From assembly GCA_016785225.1 (NCBI GenBank), contig JAFBJZ010000772.1:5303501-5367500 (forward strand): a stretch of DNA of 64,000 bases, given 5' to 3'. Under the pieces are notes generated by a model. That model was not told the DNA's origin. It saw only the letters and a program-made list of their open reading frames with translations, and searched no databases. The DNA is from Psettodes erumei. Its lineage: Eukaryota > Chordata > Actinopteri > Pleuronectiformes > Psettodidae. A program made the translations under genes and the position numbers. The stretch's first letter is position 1. Each line of letters opens with the position of its first letter. Positions 1 through 13,830 of the stretch are shown piece by piece.

Positions 1-1619
1 TCTCAGGCCATCTGCTGGATGATGGCGTGTTTATACTTCATCAAACGCCTAAATACACAACAAGGACTCTGCATCGAGCCATCCAAACACACTCGTGGTC
101 AAGCAGCCAAACGCAAACTCCAGGCCTCAGTCCCAACGCCCGCAATCACACCAGCCGTCTGAAATTCCTGCATGGACGCGTCGCATCACCCGCCGCCGTT
201 CCGCACCGACCCCCGAACGCGTTCCAGACACCGTGTCAGCAGTCAAAAGCAGCGCAGCGGGCCACAAAAACGAATAAGACTACACCTTCTCTCGCGAGAC
301 GGCAAAGTGCTCGGCAATAAAAAACAAGAAAAAAGAGAGCAGGGCCGAAACCATTTGAGGTAATTTCTCAAAGACCGAGCAGCAGCACTTCACCGAGAGG
401 CGGCCCAGCTAATTTCTTGACCATTAAAAAATAAATAAATAAAAAAATACCGAACGCAGTGAAAATAAATGACTTGAAACATACAGCACATATCACAAAC
501 GCCTCAAAAAGCTCTGCTTTGCATTACTTTGAAAAGCGCGGCTGTCTTCCATCTTTTATTACAGCTATGCGCTGTATTATGGAAATAATCCTCGGCGCTT
601 TTGTTTGCCAGATGAGGAAGCGAGACACAGGTGGCTCGTGGAAACTACAGCTTTGGTCTGAGCCGTACGTGCTGGTTCGCTAGTAAACAATGATTTTAAG
701 AGCAGAAGAATTGCCTCTTGCCGGGCCATTAACATATAATCTGATTAAGGAAGGAATGATTGTTTGGTGTGCGCCTTCGCGTGTTTGTGCATGCACCATC
801 TGAACGAGTGTCTGTGTCTCGGAGGGGGGGGGGGGCCTGAAAGAGGCAGGGTCTGACAATCCAGCCCTGGTGTGCGCTCACAGGATATTTGGGTTTTCCC
901 TGCAGTCTTGCTTTTCCCTGGTCAGAGGTGAGAGGCGACGGCTCACAGGGAGGGAAGGACAGCAGGCTTTGTGCGCAGATTGCAACCATCTGCAGAAACA
1001 CGCACCGCAGCTGAATTTGGACTCAGGTCTCGAAATAGCCTTCCTATAGATGACGGAACGGGACCCGTCCGAGTTCACCGTGTGTGCGAAGCTGTTCGTT
1101 CGTCCAACACCCACAAAAGGAGCTGGGCGGGAATCCACGAGAGAAAGGTTCACATAAACTGTGCGACTGTGCTGAAGTGAAGCGACCCGCAAGCGTGTAG
1201 CCGAACGAACCAGTGAAGTGTCAGAGAAAGCGCGGTTCATTGGTGGAAAGCTCGGCCTGGTAAATTTAAGGAGCTGCTACAACTTAGCTGAGAACGTCCT
1301 CCAAGTTCGCAGACTGTAAACACTTCCATTCGTTCCTCTCAAATTGGTTGAGCACCAGTTTGAATTCGCAGCTCAAAAGTTGAAAAGAAAAACAAAATCT
1401 GAAATTATTTCGCTGACAGCACAGAGTTGATCATTTTCAGAACTGAGAGCCAACAGATGTCACGCGCTCCGCTGAAACCAGCAGACACAGAAAAGGCTGC
1501 GGTGCCGTCGCTGGCCTGCGAGCACAAGCGGCCGCGGCACATGTCTCCTGTGGCCGACACTTCCCGTGGAATGAAGCACAAAGTCAACGCAACGTTGAGT
1601 TTCTCCGACGGTACTCTAC
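1..1619 (-). other. banp: banp intron at the left window edge
   Basis: This stretch follows the last banp coding exon seen here (donor at its 1620 end) and should be intron, because the C-terminal part of BANP that normally follows the BEN region is not encoded in it. Both strands were read for that glutamine-rich tail and nothing matched. It holds a 12-base G run (824-835) and one perfect copy of the BANP recognition motif (separate entry). No other gene was seen. Confidence 0.6.
290..299. promoter_or_regulatory. Perfect TCTCGCGAGA palindrome (BANP motif)
   Basis: The ten bases read TCTCGCGAGA, a self-complementary word. From the literature, BANP binds this methylation-sensitive motif to open CpG-island promoters. 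Here it lies within or just downstream of banp, in CpG-containing sequence. It could mark an internal or neighbouring promoter, or an autoregulatory site. Occupancy is inferred only. Confidence 0.5.
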
Positions 1620-4600
1620 CTGTGACGGAACTGCGGGGCGTGCGTTTGGAGAAGCTCTTCACGGCCAGACTCTGGCCGCGCTGCTTGCGCCTCCAGGCTG
1701 TGCGACACTTTGAGTCGATGCTTTGCTTGATGCGGTACCAGTCCGACTCGGTGATGCCAAACTTGTGGAACAAGTGACCTGTGGGCACACGGAAAGGTCA
1801 AAGGGCCATCGCACACGGCGCCGTTGCAGAAATAGTGTCGGCTCGGCCGTGAACTCGCGTTTGAACGTGTCCTTTTCCCTCAGAAACGCTCCCGTCTTCA
1901 ATTTGCATTTTCACATATTGTTGAGCAAGAAACGGGAAACTCTCGCATCTTTTCAGAGCCTCGTGACGCCACTGCACTCACCTAACCTCACCTATGTAGC
2001 AGCAAGCATGGTTCACCAGCGAGAAGCTGGAGTCTGAAGTTTGACATAACAACAACAGGATACATTACACTACGTACACGCTTTGCAACAGTGCAGATAC
2101 TGGAAAAGATTTAATGCCACCTTTATCTCAGAGCAAACAGAGACAGAAATAGAGACAGGCTGAACATAATAAAGCTGTCTGGCCAAAGGAAAGGGTGCAT
2201 GGATGGCTAATTTTATGAAATCTGAAGGAAACGGCTGCTCTGATCCCGTTTCCTTCCCCTCCTCCTCAGCCCACGTCCTTCGACCAGCAGCGTTACTGTG
2301 ACTCCTCCCTTCGTCCCTCCCCCGGCGGAGCTACGCCGTGTGCAGGTGAGACTGGGTGCAGCTGTGTGTAGCGGCTGTTTTCCTCGGCGTCATGAGCGGT
2401 TTAAAGGAGGTGAGCCGCTTGACAGCTCATCTCGATGTAAATTAACAACGCGGCGACAGCCCGGGGGCAGCAAGCGAGACCGAGGGGGAGCTGAGGGGTA
2501 TCCGCGGGGAGAGAGCGGGATGACGGCGTGCGGCAGCCCTCTCACACCTGACGGGTCCTGTACGGGCAGGCGGGGCAGGTGCTCCTTAACTCCTCTTCCC
2601 TTTCTTTTTTTTTTTTTTTTCCTCTGAGGCAGGCAGAGTGAGTCGCCCCCAAAAGTCACCTGGCACCGCTCCAGCCTCTGCATGCTTCTATGTCAGGCCA
2701 AATCTGCATGTTACTGCACACACCCACATCGCTGAGAAGAAATACAGGTTACCGCGTATACAAACGCTTGCCTGTGCCGTGGGGGATATTTGCTAAAACC
2801 CCCCTGTAGAGGGGGCACAAGCTGGATTCTGCAGGGGTAGCCTGCAGCTAACAGAGCCCCTCTTTAAAACGTAATAAGGATCATATAAATACAGTATATG
2901 GCCACTGGAGTTTCACGGATATTCATCTGTCTACCATCACAGCCCTGAGTCTGCTTAATCAGGAATCAATGAGTTCATTGAATTGTGGGTGACTCCATTA
3001 GGCTCTTTCTCCCAGACATGTGCTTGTCATTTAGAGTCTGGTATGTTATAAAATGTGTTGCACATTAATGCGTGTGTGCAGTGATGAATGCATGTTGTTG
3101 TATCCCGCCCTGGGAATACAGACGGCAGTTTATTTCTGTGTTCAATTCGGTGCCGCTTTGTGCTGGAATGGGGACGAAATGTGGGAAGGTCTCGGAGAGT
3201 TCATTTATTGCTCAAAGGGGGCAAGGGTTTAAACTGAACCCCAGCTGAGTGAAGTTTGCTGTTATAATTGAAATTACGCCGAAATCATGCAATAATCACG
3301 AGAAAGACATGGGTTCCCGGACGTCGCCTCGGCAGTCGCTGCTGGGTCATTTTGCCGGTGGCAGGTAGCAAGTTGAAACAGCTGGGAAACACTTGACGAG
3401 GAGTTGAGAGGTGAAGCGGTGAAATGTCAGCTCCTACGCATACTTGTAAGGATATATGTTAATGGATTTGGCTCTAAGGCTTAAGATGGTCTGTCTTATC
3501 AAACGGCGTCTTTGTTTGAAATGCCTATCCCCAGCAGCCGGCACATAAAAAGAGGGTTTTTGTAAAGTGGCTCACGTTTAAGGTTCGCCACCAGGCCTGC
3601 CAATCGCGTCGCCTACAACCTTTCACGACGCGAGGCGGGGCAGACCAGCTCGCCGACAGCCCACGGTTGCGACGTCAGGACTCACAGCGAATGCCGTAGA
3701 TCATGAGCGGGTCCAGCTGCTTCTTGCCATGTTTGCCCTGCCCGGAGAGATTGGACATGGCCTGGACCTCCCGGTGGAACAGGTAGTCCAACAGCGTCAG
3801 CGCCATTTTCTCCGCCGTGCGGCAGTTGGTGCTGATGTGGAGCATGTCGGCCGGGGACACCGAGCAACGGACCCGCATCTCTGGGTTGTTCTCGTCGCCC
3901 AACCAGGTGCCTTCTGGGTAGTCGTCTAGAGAACAGAGGAGGAGCAGAATCTGGCTTTAGGCACACCCGTAGTATATGCATTTATATAGCACTGCTCAAC
4001 TCTTCATAATAGTCCGTTACTAATACGCAGATCCAGGGGCAGGAAGCACAGTCTACTTACTTTCCCTTCACTGAAGAAAAAGAAAAATGTATCAGCTCTA
4101 TAAATTGTACCGATTCACATGCTGACAAATTCAATAGTGCTCGACGACAGAGGCGCTGCGATCAGGTACCATGTAGTACAGCAGCACACCCATGTGGCCG
4201 GACAGGCAAACTACATAAATTACAGGCAAACCCGTGTTATTATTAAAGATATTAGAAGGCAGAATATGTGGTTTGGCTTGTCGCTCACAGCGTATGTTAG
4301 CTGTTAGGCCCTGCACACAAACAAAGACACAAACAAAGCATCGGGCACATTGTTCGGAACGCCACATGGAACTATATAGCTAATGCTGGCGAGCATGGTA
4401 ACCCGCAGCTGCAAATAAATGAGTAAGACTTCGCCTTTGAAGATAACCAAGAACTTCCCCAAGCCTGCCGGAAACAGCCCAACCAACGCCGCCGCCGACG
4501 TGGACCTCGTTTAGGTTTGCAGGAGAGGAACGAGGCTCTCCGAGGCTCAGCCACAACCGCTGAGTACAGCTACTGGAAGCATGGCTGACCGATCAGAGCG

Positions 4601-6722
4601 TTCTTCAATACAGTCTGAGACCGAACCGCAGTGAAATGAATATGACACACGGCCACAGCTGGCTTCCCTTTCGGTGTGGAGACCATCCGAAAGTCCAGTC
4701 AAAAGCAGTTGTTTGGAGGTCGAAGCAAACTTCAAGGTAACTCCCCACGCAGCACATTACAGCTGCCGTCTGCGGTCGACGCGGATGACAAGACTGCCGC
4801 ACGTCGTTGTTTTGTTTTTGCTTAGACGGGTGACCAGCACGGACACCCTGACGAGTCAGTGAACAGGAACGTGGTTTGTTTCCTCTTTCCTCACCCAAAC
4901 AAATTTGCCCCTCGTTGCTCTCTCTACTGGGAAAAAAAAGTTGATTTGGAAATCCACACGCAACTTTTCTCACCGCTGCTCTGTCCGCAAGGATGCAGCT
5001 CGAGATTTGTGACCCTGATTAGCTATTAAGTAAATAAAAAAAAGGCAAGTGGAACGCTGTTTATGTGCATGTGAGGAACAAGGTTTCCAATCAATGAGGT
5101 GGTCCTTAAAAAAAAAGACAACTTTGTCTTCAACATTGCAAATATATTCCTTTCTGTCTACACACAGACAAAAAAATGGCTTGTGTGTTTCTGTGTCTCT
5201 ATCAGCAGCGTTCGGTCATACCTTCTGAATTGAGTGTGATGAGCGTGACGTTTTGGCCGTTTTGTGTGTTGCTGGAGTGGCCACCGTTGGAAACCGAGTC
5301 GCTGGCCTCTGAGCCGCTCTCCTGCTCCTCCTGACTCTCCTCGGGGGCCGGCACCTTCACCAGGATTGTGTTCTGCCGCCGCCTGGTCACAGTGCTGAGA
5401 AGAAACGCAAATCAAACGTGCATAAAAGTAAAGGCATGAGGTATGAGGAAGTCAGATTCTGTACGGTCCGTGATTGCTTGGACTGAAAACTGCGCGTTGC
5501 TAACGAGGCGCCGCGCTGAGAAGGGTGTTCCCATCTCTGACTTGAACAGTGTGACTGTGAGCCACTCACTTGCTGAGCAGGTTCTCCAGCGGGGTGTCCT
5601 CTTGGCCCTTCGGCTGTTCGCTGCTCACTATAACGTTCGTCTGTGGAACAACACTGAAGCACAAGTTCCACACGTGGATTAACTGTCGCATGTGCTACGT
5701 GTTGAGCCCAAGCAAGAGATTTTATAATGGACATTTTCTCTGCGCTATAAAAAAAATTCAAAAAACGACAGATCATTTTGATCTACCTCCACTGGACTGC
5801 ACTCTAAGGACGGAATGGAGACGATATCTGATTGGTTGAAAATTTGATGACGGGCAAACGTTTGTGGCTTACCACCGCACTTTGTTCCACGTTTGAGTGG
5901 CCCCTTGAGGCGATCCTGCAACCATAGGAACCTGGATGGGACTTTTGGCACAGGGCACCATGGCATCCAGTTTGCGTCCAAGGGCTTTGCACGTGGCATC
6001 CAAAGCCTGTAACTTTGACTCAATTCCCTCCAGTCGCTGGCTGATTGATGCACTGAATGAAACCAACAAGTTCTGGGAAGACAATGTCACCCCCCAAAAA
6101 AATAGTTTCATTCAGTAATTGTGGAAATATAAAAACATGTGTGTTTTACCCGCTGTCCATCACACAGAGCTGGTACCTTGATAACAGATATGTCTTGGTT
6201 GTTGCTGTTATTCTCTTGACTGTTGCTTAATTTCCTCTTTTTCTTCTGTGGCCTTTCTTCATCGTCTTCGTGATTGTCCAGCATGTCTGGCAAAAATCAC
6301 ATAGAGAGCCTTTATTAACAAACAGCCTGTATTTAAATTATTAATTTTACTATGGGATGTCCAGAGTGAAGCTGTCTCCCTGCTCCAAACCGAGGTAATA
6401 TTACTATGAAGTGAGTATCTGTTGATTCCAAATTCCAGTCCCACATAATGTTTCTTACACAGATCTAAAATACCTTCACAGTTGCTGATAAAAATGTCCA
6501 TTTTCAATAGTGCTGCACTTACATAAACTGGAACCTAACCATATGTGGTGATGTGAGGAGAACGTCAATATCGAGCAATTCACTAGGCAGTTCAGTGATT
6601 AGAATAGATACATTAGAATGTAAGTTTTCATTTTGCCCCATGGGACTCTCACCTGTACGGTCATCCTGGTTAAAGTCTTCCACTGTTATTTGCACAATTT
6701 CATCCAAATCTTGCTCAGACAT
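1620..6722 (-). CDS. banp: BANP/SMAR1, BEN-domain nuclear protein (3' exons missing)
   Basis: BANP (BTG3-associated nuclear protein, SMAR1) is a nuclear DNA-binding protein that acts at CpG-island promoters and matrix-attachment DNA. Coding exons, 5' to 3' on the minus strand: 6653-6722, 6177-6286, 5873-6072, 5570-5653, 5222-5394, 3686-3925 and 1620-1778. Phase closes at every junction, giving 345 codons. Visible parts: an N-terminus starting MSEQDLDEIVQI, a basic nuclear-localisation stretch PQKKKRKL at residues 36-43, a short heptad-like segment near 65-90, the conserved run SPIQVPMVAGSP, and from about residue 213 the BEN region (TWLGDENNPEMRVRC, then ITESDWYRIKQSIDSKCR). The start is the first ATG in frame, has A at -3, and lies nine bases after a good acceptor (exon edge 6731), so a non-coding leader exon lies upstream. 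The Gln-rich C-terminal third lies beyond the left edge. Identification rests on matching known BANP sequence along the whole visible length. Confidence 0.95.
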
Positions 6723-6731
6723 TGTTCACCG

Positions 6732-9100
6732 CTGAAATTAAAAGCAGGACAACAACAAAAATGTGTTTCATGACATGCAGCCATAACGCAGGGTACTTTC
6801 ACATCAGGAGTGTAACAATTCCAAAACCGAGGCCGAAACTGTCGACAAGCTCGTGTCACCATATTGGAAGATTACAGGTGAGACTATTGAGATCTCACTG
6901 CATTTGCATTTTTCATTTCACTATTAACACTATGACGCAAGTAAAATCAGTTATTACATCTAACCTTTTGTAAATGTTTGTGTAGCATGATTATTTTTGG
7001 TCCAGTCATAAACCAGGCTGACTGATTTATGACTGGCATCGTGACTGAATGACTGCAGTAAAAAGTTGGGCTTGTCTTATTAGGTCAGGATGGATAATAA
7101 CCCTGAGAGTCCACCACCGGGCGAATTGAAGTCGGGAGCGTGGGAACATTTTGGCGCACATAATACAGCTGCTACAACAAGTCCATTTTGGTAAGAGAGA
7201 GTGGTGATGTGATTACGACACTTGGTTACGATCGTGCAATGACTATTTTGAGTGCTAAGATAATTGTATGGACATCTACAAATGAAATGAAGCGCAATCA
7301 GGAGTAAACATTAATTTCTGAGAATCACATCAACAAAGTTCACTTTCCTTTCTAATTACTGGAGGAGGTAACTTTCATAGGCCAGCGTCAGTGTTGTTTT
7401 ATGACAGCTAAATGCTGTCACCTTCTGGAATCACAATGAAAAAAACATTTCTTTACACGGTCGACGTAATATATGCAAAGGAACTTTTTATTTGTTATTT
7501 TAATTCTCAAAGTCGAATACACAATGATTCATTATCTGTACAGGGACATGTCTCTTCAGAATAGTCGACTCATATTTAAAAACAAGGGTGACAGTTACGG
7601 TGTGTTTATGAGACTTAAAGGACAGGTATCCAAAGACAATGTGTGAGCCTCTTGAGTCCATTTCTCTTGTTGAATATTCATGCAAATAATTTCAGTCCAG
7701 TATGGATCGATATTTGGTAATATCGTGATAACGTCATTATTAATGATAATAGCTGACTTTATACAGAAAAGCCGCCGTTTTTATGAACTAACGGGTGACA
7801 TCAACTAGCATTAGTTCTGAAAGTCTTCGGGAAATGCAGTAGTGTGCGGCTTCTCTCGATGCTACCGCCTAAGGTGCTACAACAGTGAAAATATCGCTTA
7901 GCGCTGGAGCAGTCGCGCTAGCCTAGCTAACTGCGTTTAGCCTGAGCTAGTTCGCTAACTGGGCGGGGAACTGCTGGCGATGCGAAGTATGGGCAAAATA
8001 AACCAAACTGTTTACAAATTCATTTAAGGTATCCCAGTTGTTTTAATTACTACCGCATTTCTGTGGGAAATAAAACCGCACGGGACTACTTTAGCTGACT
8101 AGCATGAGCAGAAACAGACGAGCCAATGTTAGCTGCTGCTGCTACAAAATCGGATTTGCAAGCTTGCTTGCTAACGTTAAAGCTGAACCACCGCTAAGAA
8201 GCTGCTGCCTAAGCTAGCGCGGTTATTAGCATGCTAGTGGGGCCTAAAGGCCGTCGACATGTAATGCAAATACTGTAAAATGTTGGAAGAAATAACAATA
8301 AAATTGGAATTTGTTCCAGCTTCTTCCCTTCCGTCCTGGCACACAACACATGCACCGTGTAAGATTGGGTTATATTACCGTGTGAATGATGAATTCTCGT
8401 GTTGTTTGTAGAGATTCCGATAACGGCGTCGTTCCTCGCGAGAGATGAACCCCTGCCTTCGTGTTCTTCACATACAGTCAATGGTTCCTCACATGGAAGG
8501 TTCCCCGCTCATTCGGGGGAACCCTTGCTCAGTCACAAGCAGTCTGCGGCCGACCGTCACCAGATAATGCACCACATGCATGCAAGTCATCAGCAGATTT
8601 AACTTTAATTATTGTACATTTCCGTTCATTGTGTCAAGAGGAAACTGTGACACTGATATGGCATCGCTAATAATTTCGTTTAAATGATGTAAAATGGCTT
8701 TGGAGGAAATCACCGAGTCGACATTAATTTCTGTACTGGGTCTCAAAATAACGTCAGGTTATGAATCAACACTATAGGAACAAACGAAGTATCTGTAAGT
8801 GGTTATTTTTGTATTTAGGGTTTTCGTAGTAATTCTGAATGCACTGGTGCACCACAAGAATTTTTCAACTTGGCAATGCCCCCTCATATTTATTTATTCA
8901 ACGATGTCCTCGTATTATTTTATACACAAGTTGATTTCTGTGGCAGGGTTGCAAAAGCAATTTTGGCTGTGCGGAGCTAAATTAAATTTAACGTTTGCTC
9001 TGCTTGACTGTCAGTTGGACGTCAGTTCAGCGGTTGAGATCTCTCATTCTGTCGAACCGAATAGAAAGTGAGTATATATAGAAAAAGAAAAAAAATAGAT
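6732..9100 (-). promoter_or_regulatory. banp leader intron and promoter region
   Basis: No protein-coding exon was recognised. The acceptor in front of the banp start exon implies one or more non-coding 5' exons here. From about 7890 to 8245 the sequence is rich in GCTAGC, TTAGC and GCTAAC words and CpG, and a near-perfect BANP motif sits at 8434-8443. The transcription start is probably between 7.8 and 8.5 kb; this is inference from composition. The segment 8640-9060 is AT-rich and shows nothing recognisable. Confidence 0.4.
8434..8443. promoter_or_regulatory. Near-perfect BANP motif upstream of banp
   Basis: The bases CCTCGCGAGA match the BANP consensus TCTCGCGAGA at nine of ten positions, with the CTCGCGAG core intact. 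The site lies about 1.7 kb upstream of the banp start codon, in the likely promoter zone, so it may serve feedback control by BANP itself. Only the motif is seen; its use is inferred. Confidence 0.45.
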
Positions 9101-9173
9101 CGAGCCAGCCAGGAGTCGAACCTAGAATCTTCTGATCCGTAGTCAGACGCGTTATCCATTGCGCCACTGGCCC
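9101..9173 (-). tRNA. tRNA-Arg (anticodon ACG), copy 1
   Basis: The minus strand gives a 73-base cloverleaf. The 7-bp acceptor stem (GGGCCAG with CTGGCTC) has one G-U pair and discriminator G. The anticodon loop CTACGGA places ACG at tRNA positions 34-36 (9138-9140), read as ICG after deamination. The T loop contains TTCGACT, which also forms the B box, and there is no intron. A run of eight T on the minus strand (9088-9095) ends transcription by RNA polymerase III. It lies between the banp promoter and the esterase gene, and is identical over all 73 bases to the copy at 21900-21972. Confidence 0.97.
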
Positions 9174-9615
9174 GATGGCAACAACGGGTATACATGCTAC
9201 TCATTTACCTGTAACAGTCTATTGTAACGTTTATGAATGTATTGTCTATGTCTTACGTCAACTTTGATCGAGGGAAATATCTTAAGGGAAGTATTATACA
9301 ATTTATAAAATATAAAAGCCCACCTGAAATATGTCGTTGAGTGACACTTCAAATTGTGTGATGCATTCTTCTTTCGATTCATTTTGGTAAAACAAAAACA
9401 AAAAAAAACAGGAAGTTCTATGTAACCTGTGGCCGGTAGATCAGCGAGGGGATGGGCCGACGGCTCAGTGTGGCACCTGTTACTTTGACGTACAACCTCT
9501 TATTCTGCAGATCATTCTGAGCGCAGCTATATTAAGGGCAAAGTTTTTAAGTGGGTGTTGTGTTAGAGGCGCGTCGTCTTTGCAGAAACCACCAGAGCCC
9601 TAAGAGACGACCATC
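9174..9615. promoter_or_regulatory. Esterase promoter region with TATA-like box
   Basis: The segment separates the tRNA-Arg gene from the esterase start. A TATA-like element TATATTAA lies at 9528-9535, about 80 bases before the start codon, which suits a regulated tissue-specific promoter better than a CpG-island type. The first 200 bases are AT-rich and show nothing else. Confidence 0.4.
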
Positions 9616-12600
9616 ATGAGGTTATGTGCAAAGACCGCTCTCTTTCTTCTTCTAGTGTTTTGTCTCTGTGTTACTGCAGAGCGACACGGTAAGTAAGAGG
9701 AAACTATCTTCCACGCACAGTGACACCTGTGATAACAGCGCGTTGCTTGTTCTGCGTTAACGTGAATAGTGTTGTAACTACAGTTTGCATGTGTCCTTCA
9801 TAGCACTGAATAAGATGTTATCTCGATGCTCTACCTCACCTGGTCGCGTTATTGTACCAAAGTCGACGTTTACTTACACCTTCATACTGGCGGTACTTTG
9901 TGACTAGACGTGAATATCATATCCGTTATCCCATAATACATTATTCGGGATAATAATTTCCTCTGCCAGCTTGTCTTTATGCCGAATAACCAGAAACAAG
10001 AAATGCTCACTGTGTCATAAAATTACCAGAATTGAGCAATATGATACAGCGTCCTCTTTTTTCCTTTTTCAAAGCCTTGTTCGTTTCTTGTGTTCCAGTC
10101 ATCATTTCTACTGTAGTGTTATTTTAACCCACGGAGAATGTAGAGAGACGACATGCAAGAGCACAACTTTACAGTAGAATTTTTTAAAAACCACTTAATC
10201 TTAGTACTCAAAAGGTGTGTCAAAGGCCAGTATTGCATTGCAAAACTCCATTAATTGGGTCAAAGGGGACTCAAGGTGTGACTCAATAACCTGATGACAC
10301 AGAACTATGGGTTTTCCAGTAACTTCATGCAGGGAACAGCCTGTATTTCATTTAAAAATGTCTGCCATAATGATAGAGTTGCATATAACAGTGATTTGTG
10401 ATTTATTTATTGTTATCATATTCATTATTTTCTTCAACAATTAATCTGTCAGTGTTTTTCATTAAGTATTGATGACATTAAATTATACTTTACAGTATAG
10501 TGAACCATTTAATCATCAAGGAATTATTAATGACTGAATAAAAATTGTTGTTGATCAACTTGTTTTTGGTCAACTATTTGTTCCTGTGCTCAGTTACGTG
10601 GGTGAATTAGTTATACAACCACTATGGGAAATATTAGAGATTGGAAAAGTATGTCTTTCACATGCCTGAAATGGAAAGTTTGTGTTTTATTTCAGACGTG
10701 TTCTCTTGTCAGTTGCACATTGTTGTGAAAACATAAGCCACACAACAATGTTACTTATCTCTAACACATAATCTCCCTGAACTGAAAAAATTATAAAGTG
10801 TCAGAATCAGTCCTCATTCAGTGCTAATATCCTGACAGCACCTGAAGTCCACACCGAGCTCGGGAGCCTGAGGGGTGTGCATGTGAACGTGAAGGAGAAG
10901 GAGACTGGAGTCAATGCCTACCTGGGTGTCCCGTTTGCCAAACCACCTGTAGGTCCTGCTCTAAGACTGGCTGCACCACAGCCTATTGAAGCATGGGAAG
11001 GAGTGAGAGATGCCACCGAGCAGCCACTCATGTAAGCCTCCCACCCTCCATATGCTCCAACCTTTGCATACCACACTGGTGGGAGTCATGTCCATTACTT
11101 AACACTCAAAACATAAAAATCTCCTTTTCAGGTGTGTACAGGACAAACAGGTGTCTATAGATATGCTTGAAAAAATTGGCATGTTGGCAGATATTCCAGA
11201 CATTTCAGAAGACTGCCTTTACCTCAACATCTACACTCCTGCAAACAGAGTTCATAATGCAAAGCTTCCGGTAAGAATTCCATGTTGTGGTTTGAGAGTG
11301 ATACTGCTCAGCTGATACTGTTCCTGGGGAAGTTGATTTGTGTTATGTTGCTGTGTTGTGCTGTGGAATTGACAGTAATCTAATGGCAGGTTCTTTCACT
11401 TGAATGAAATTATCATATTATTATGACTTTTTTCATTTCTGCTATGAAAATGAGCTGTCGGACAGACGATTAAGTTCTACTAAACAGGATGAATGACTGA
11501 ATGACCAATGATTCCTCAACTCCTTCTCAGTATTAATAATTGGATCATTTCTGTTAACTTTTATCTGGTTTGACTGAGATTCTTTGGAGGTGAATTCAGT
11601 TAGAATGAAATAAAAATGTCCTTTATGCTTCATACTTACCAGGTCATGGTCTGGATCCATGGTGGAGGGCTTACTATGGGTTCAGCCTCACTGTATGATG
11701 GCTCTGCCCTGGCTGCTCACCAGGATATGGTTGTGGTTTTGATCCAGTATCGCTTGGGACTCCTGGGCTTTCTGAGGTGAAAATGCTCAAGTCACTTCCA
11801 TTTACAATGACAATTACATCCTGCTACTTTTGATGAAAACGTGAACAAAAATTCAATATTAGTTCACTTACCAGCTGGTATTAACGTAGCCTAGCTGATC
11901 ACCATTGTATGTTCTCTCCAGCACTGGAGATGAGAACATACCTGGGAACTTTGGACTGCTTGACCAGGTACAAGCTCTGAGGTGGATCCAGCAGCACATT
12001 CACAACTTTGGCGGAGACCCAGATTTAGTTACAATATTTGGGGAATCTGCAGGTGGAGTGAGCGTATCACTTCTGGTAAGGTTCAATCTGCAGAGACAGC
12101 ACCTTAAATCAACTCACTTTCACATGGTATCACAAATTTGTGCCACTGCAAATGTATTATTGTTCATAGAACCTGTATTTCTTCTGGTGCTTTAATCAAC
12201 AGCTTCTCTCACCATTGTCTGATGGCCTGTTCCACCGTGCCATTGCTGAGAGTGGTACTGCTGCAATGGATGTACTTGTAACAAATGATCCTCTACCAGT
12301 GGCCCAGGTTAATTAATTATTATGTGCCTACTTGTTCAATACTGAAAATATTATTGTATTCCTAAATAATAATCATATTTCTGTCATCAGATGGCAGCAA
12401 ATATATCTGGCTGTAGCCAGGAAAGCACCGAGAAGATCGCCCATTGTATAAAAAATGTGGATTTTGATATCATTTTGAGTATGGGGAAGGTAAGATAAAA
12501 CGGATGTTCATTGGCTTGATGGGATTAGTTGGAACATGCAGCTAAAATATCTTTTGTCTCCTGTAAGATGTTTAGATTTTGTATGTTGCTGTTTTAGTGT

Positions 12601-13794
12601 TGTCTCTGATTATTATTTTATACATTTTATTCCTCTCTAGGATGAGAGATTGAGGTTTCCCGTCAACGTTGATGGGCATTTCCTTACAAAACCTGTGGAT
12701 GACCTCTTCGATAAACATGAACTTCTCACTATACCATTTATGACAGGCGTTAATAATGATGAAGGGGGCTGGTTGCTTTCTCATGTAAGTGCAAAATACT
12801 AACATCTTTTTGCATCACTGAAGTGCTTATGGATTTCCAGATCAGCCCATGAAAATGAAATTGTTTTGACTGGCTTCCATGCATGTTTTAAATGGTAACT
12901 GCAGCTGCATCTTCTCTTAGCTCTTTGCTCCACCAAACTGGACAGAGGGCCTGGATAGGGAGCAACTCGTGAACATATTGTCCATATTCTACAACGATGT
13001 AAGACAGACACTGCCTGAAGTTACAGCATTACTCTCTACCCCGCTCAAGCTTTTCTGACAGACTTCACTTCTTTTCTCAAGCCCAAGGATGCAATCATGA
13101 AGGATCTGTTGATAGATGAGTATGTTGGAACTGGTGAAGATCGTGTGAAGAATAGAAAGGGGTTCAGTGAGATAATTGCTGATGTCCTATTTAACGTTCC
13201 GGTCATCAAGACTGCTAATGCCCACAGAGGTAATGTTTATACATGATTATGCAAATCTAGTTCAGAACCAATATTTTATATTTATTGTCACACACTTGAA
13301 TAAACAAGATGTATTGCATACTTTTGTCTGCTATCAGATGCAGGTGCCCCTATATACCTGTATGAGTACCAGCATCCTCCCACATTCCTGCAGGCAAAAA
13401 GGCCAAGCTTTGTGAAGAGTGACCATGCTGATGAAATATTTACAGTCTTTGGATACTGTTTCACAACTAATCATGTCACATTAGCTGGTAAGAGCATTAT
13501 AAAATTTACTGTTTCAAAAGACCACCAGATATGTGGGTAGTCTTTGTGTTTCCTGGAGTGTTAAGTGGTTTACCAAGTTATCATTATTTTAGATGAATGC
13601 CCTGAAGAGGAGGTGAAGTTAAGCAAAACTATGATGAGCTACTGGAGCAACTTTGCTCGTACAGGGTAAGAATTACCCCCTCATTTCCCATTCAAATTAT
13701 TGGGAAAGTGGTCTCAGTCTTTTGGACCCCAATGTACATGGTGATAAAATATATTTCTTTATAACTTCTCTGTCTTTGTATGTGTGTGCGCATG

Positions 13795-13830
<36 letters not shown>

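Noticed and set aside
878..1240. 120-codon minus-strand frame left of banp
   Set aside because: No resemblance to the BANP C-terminus and no good splice sites; treated as intron.
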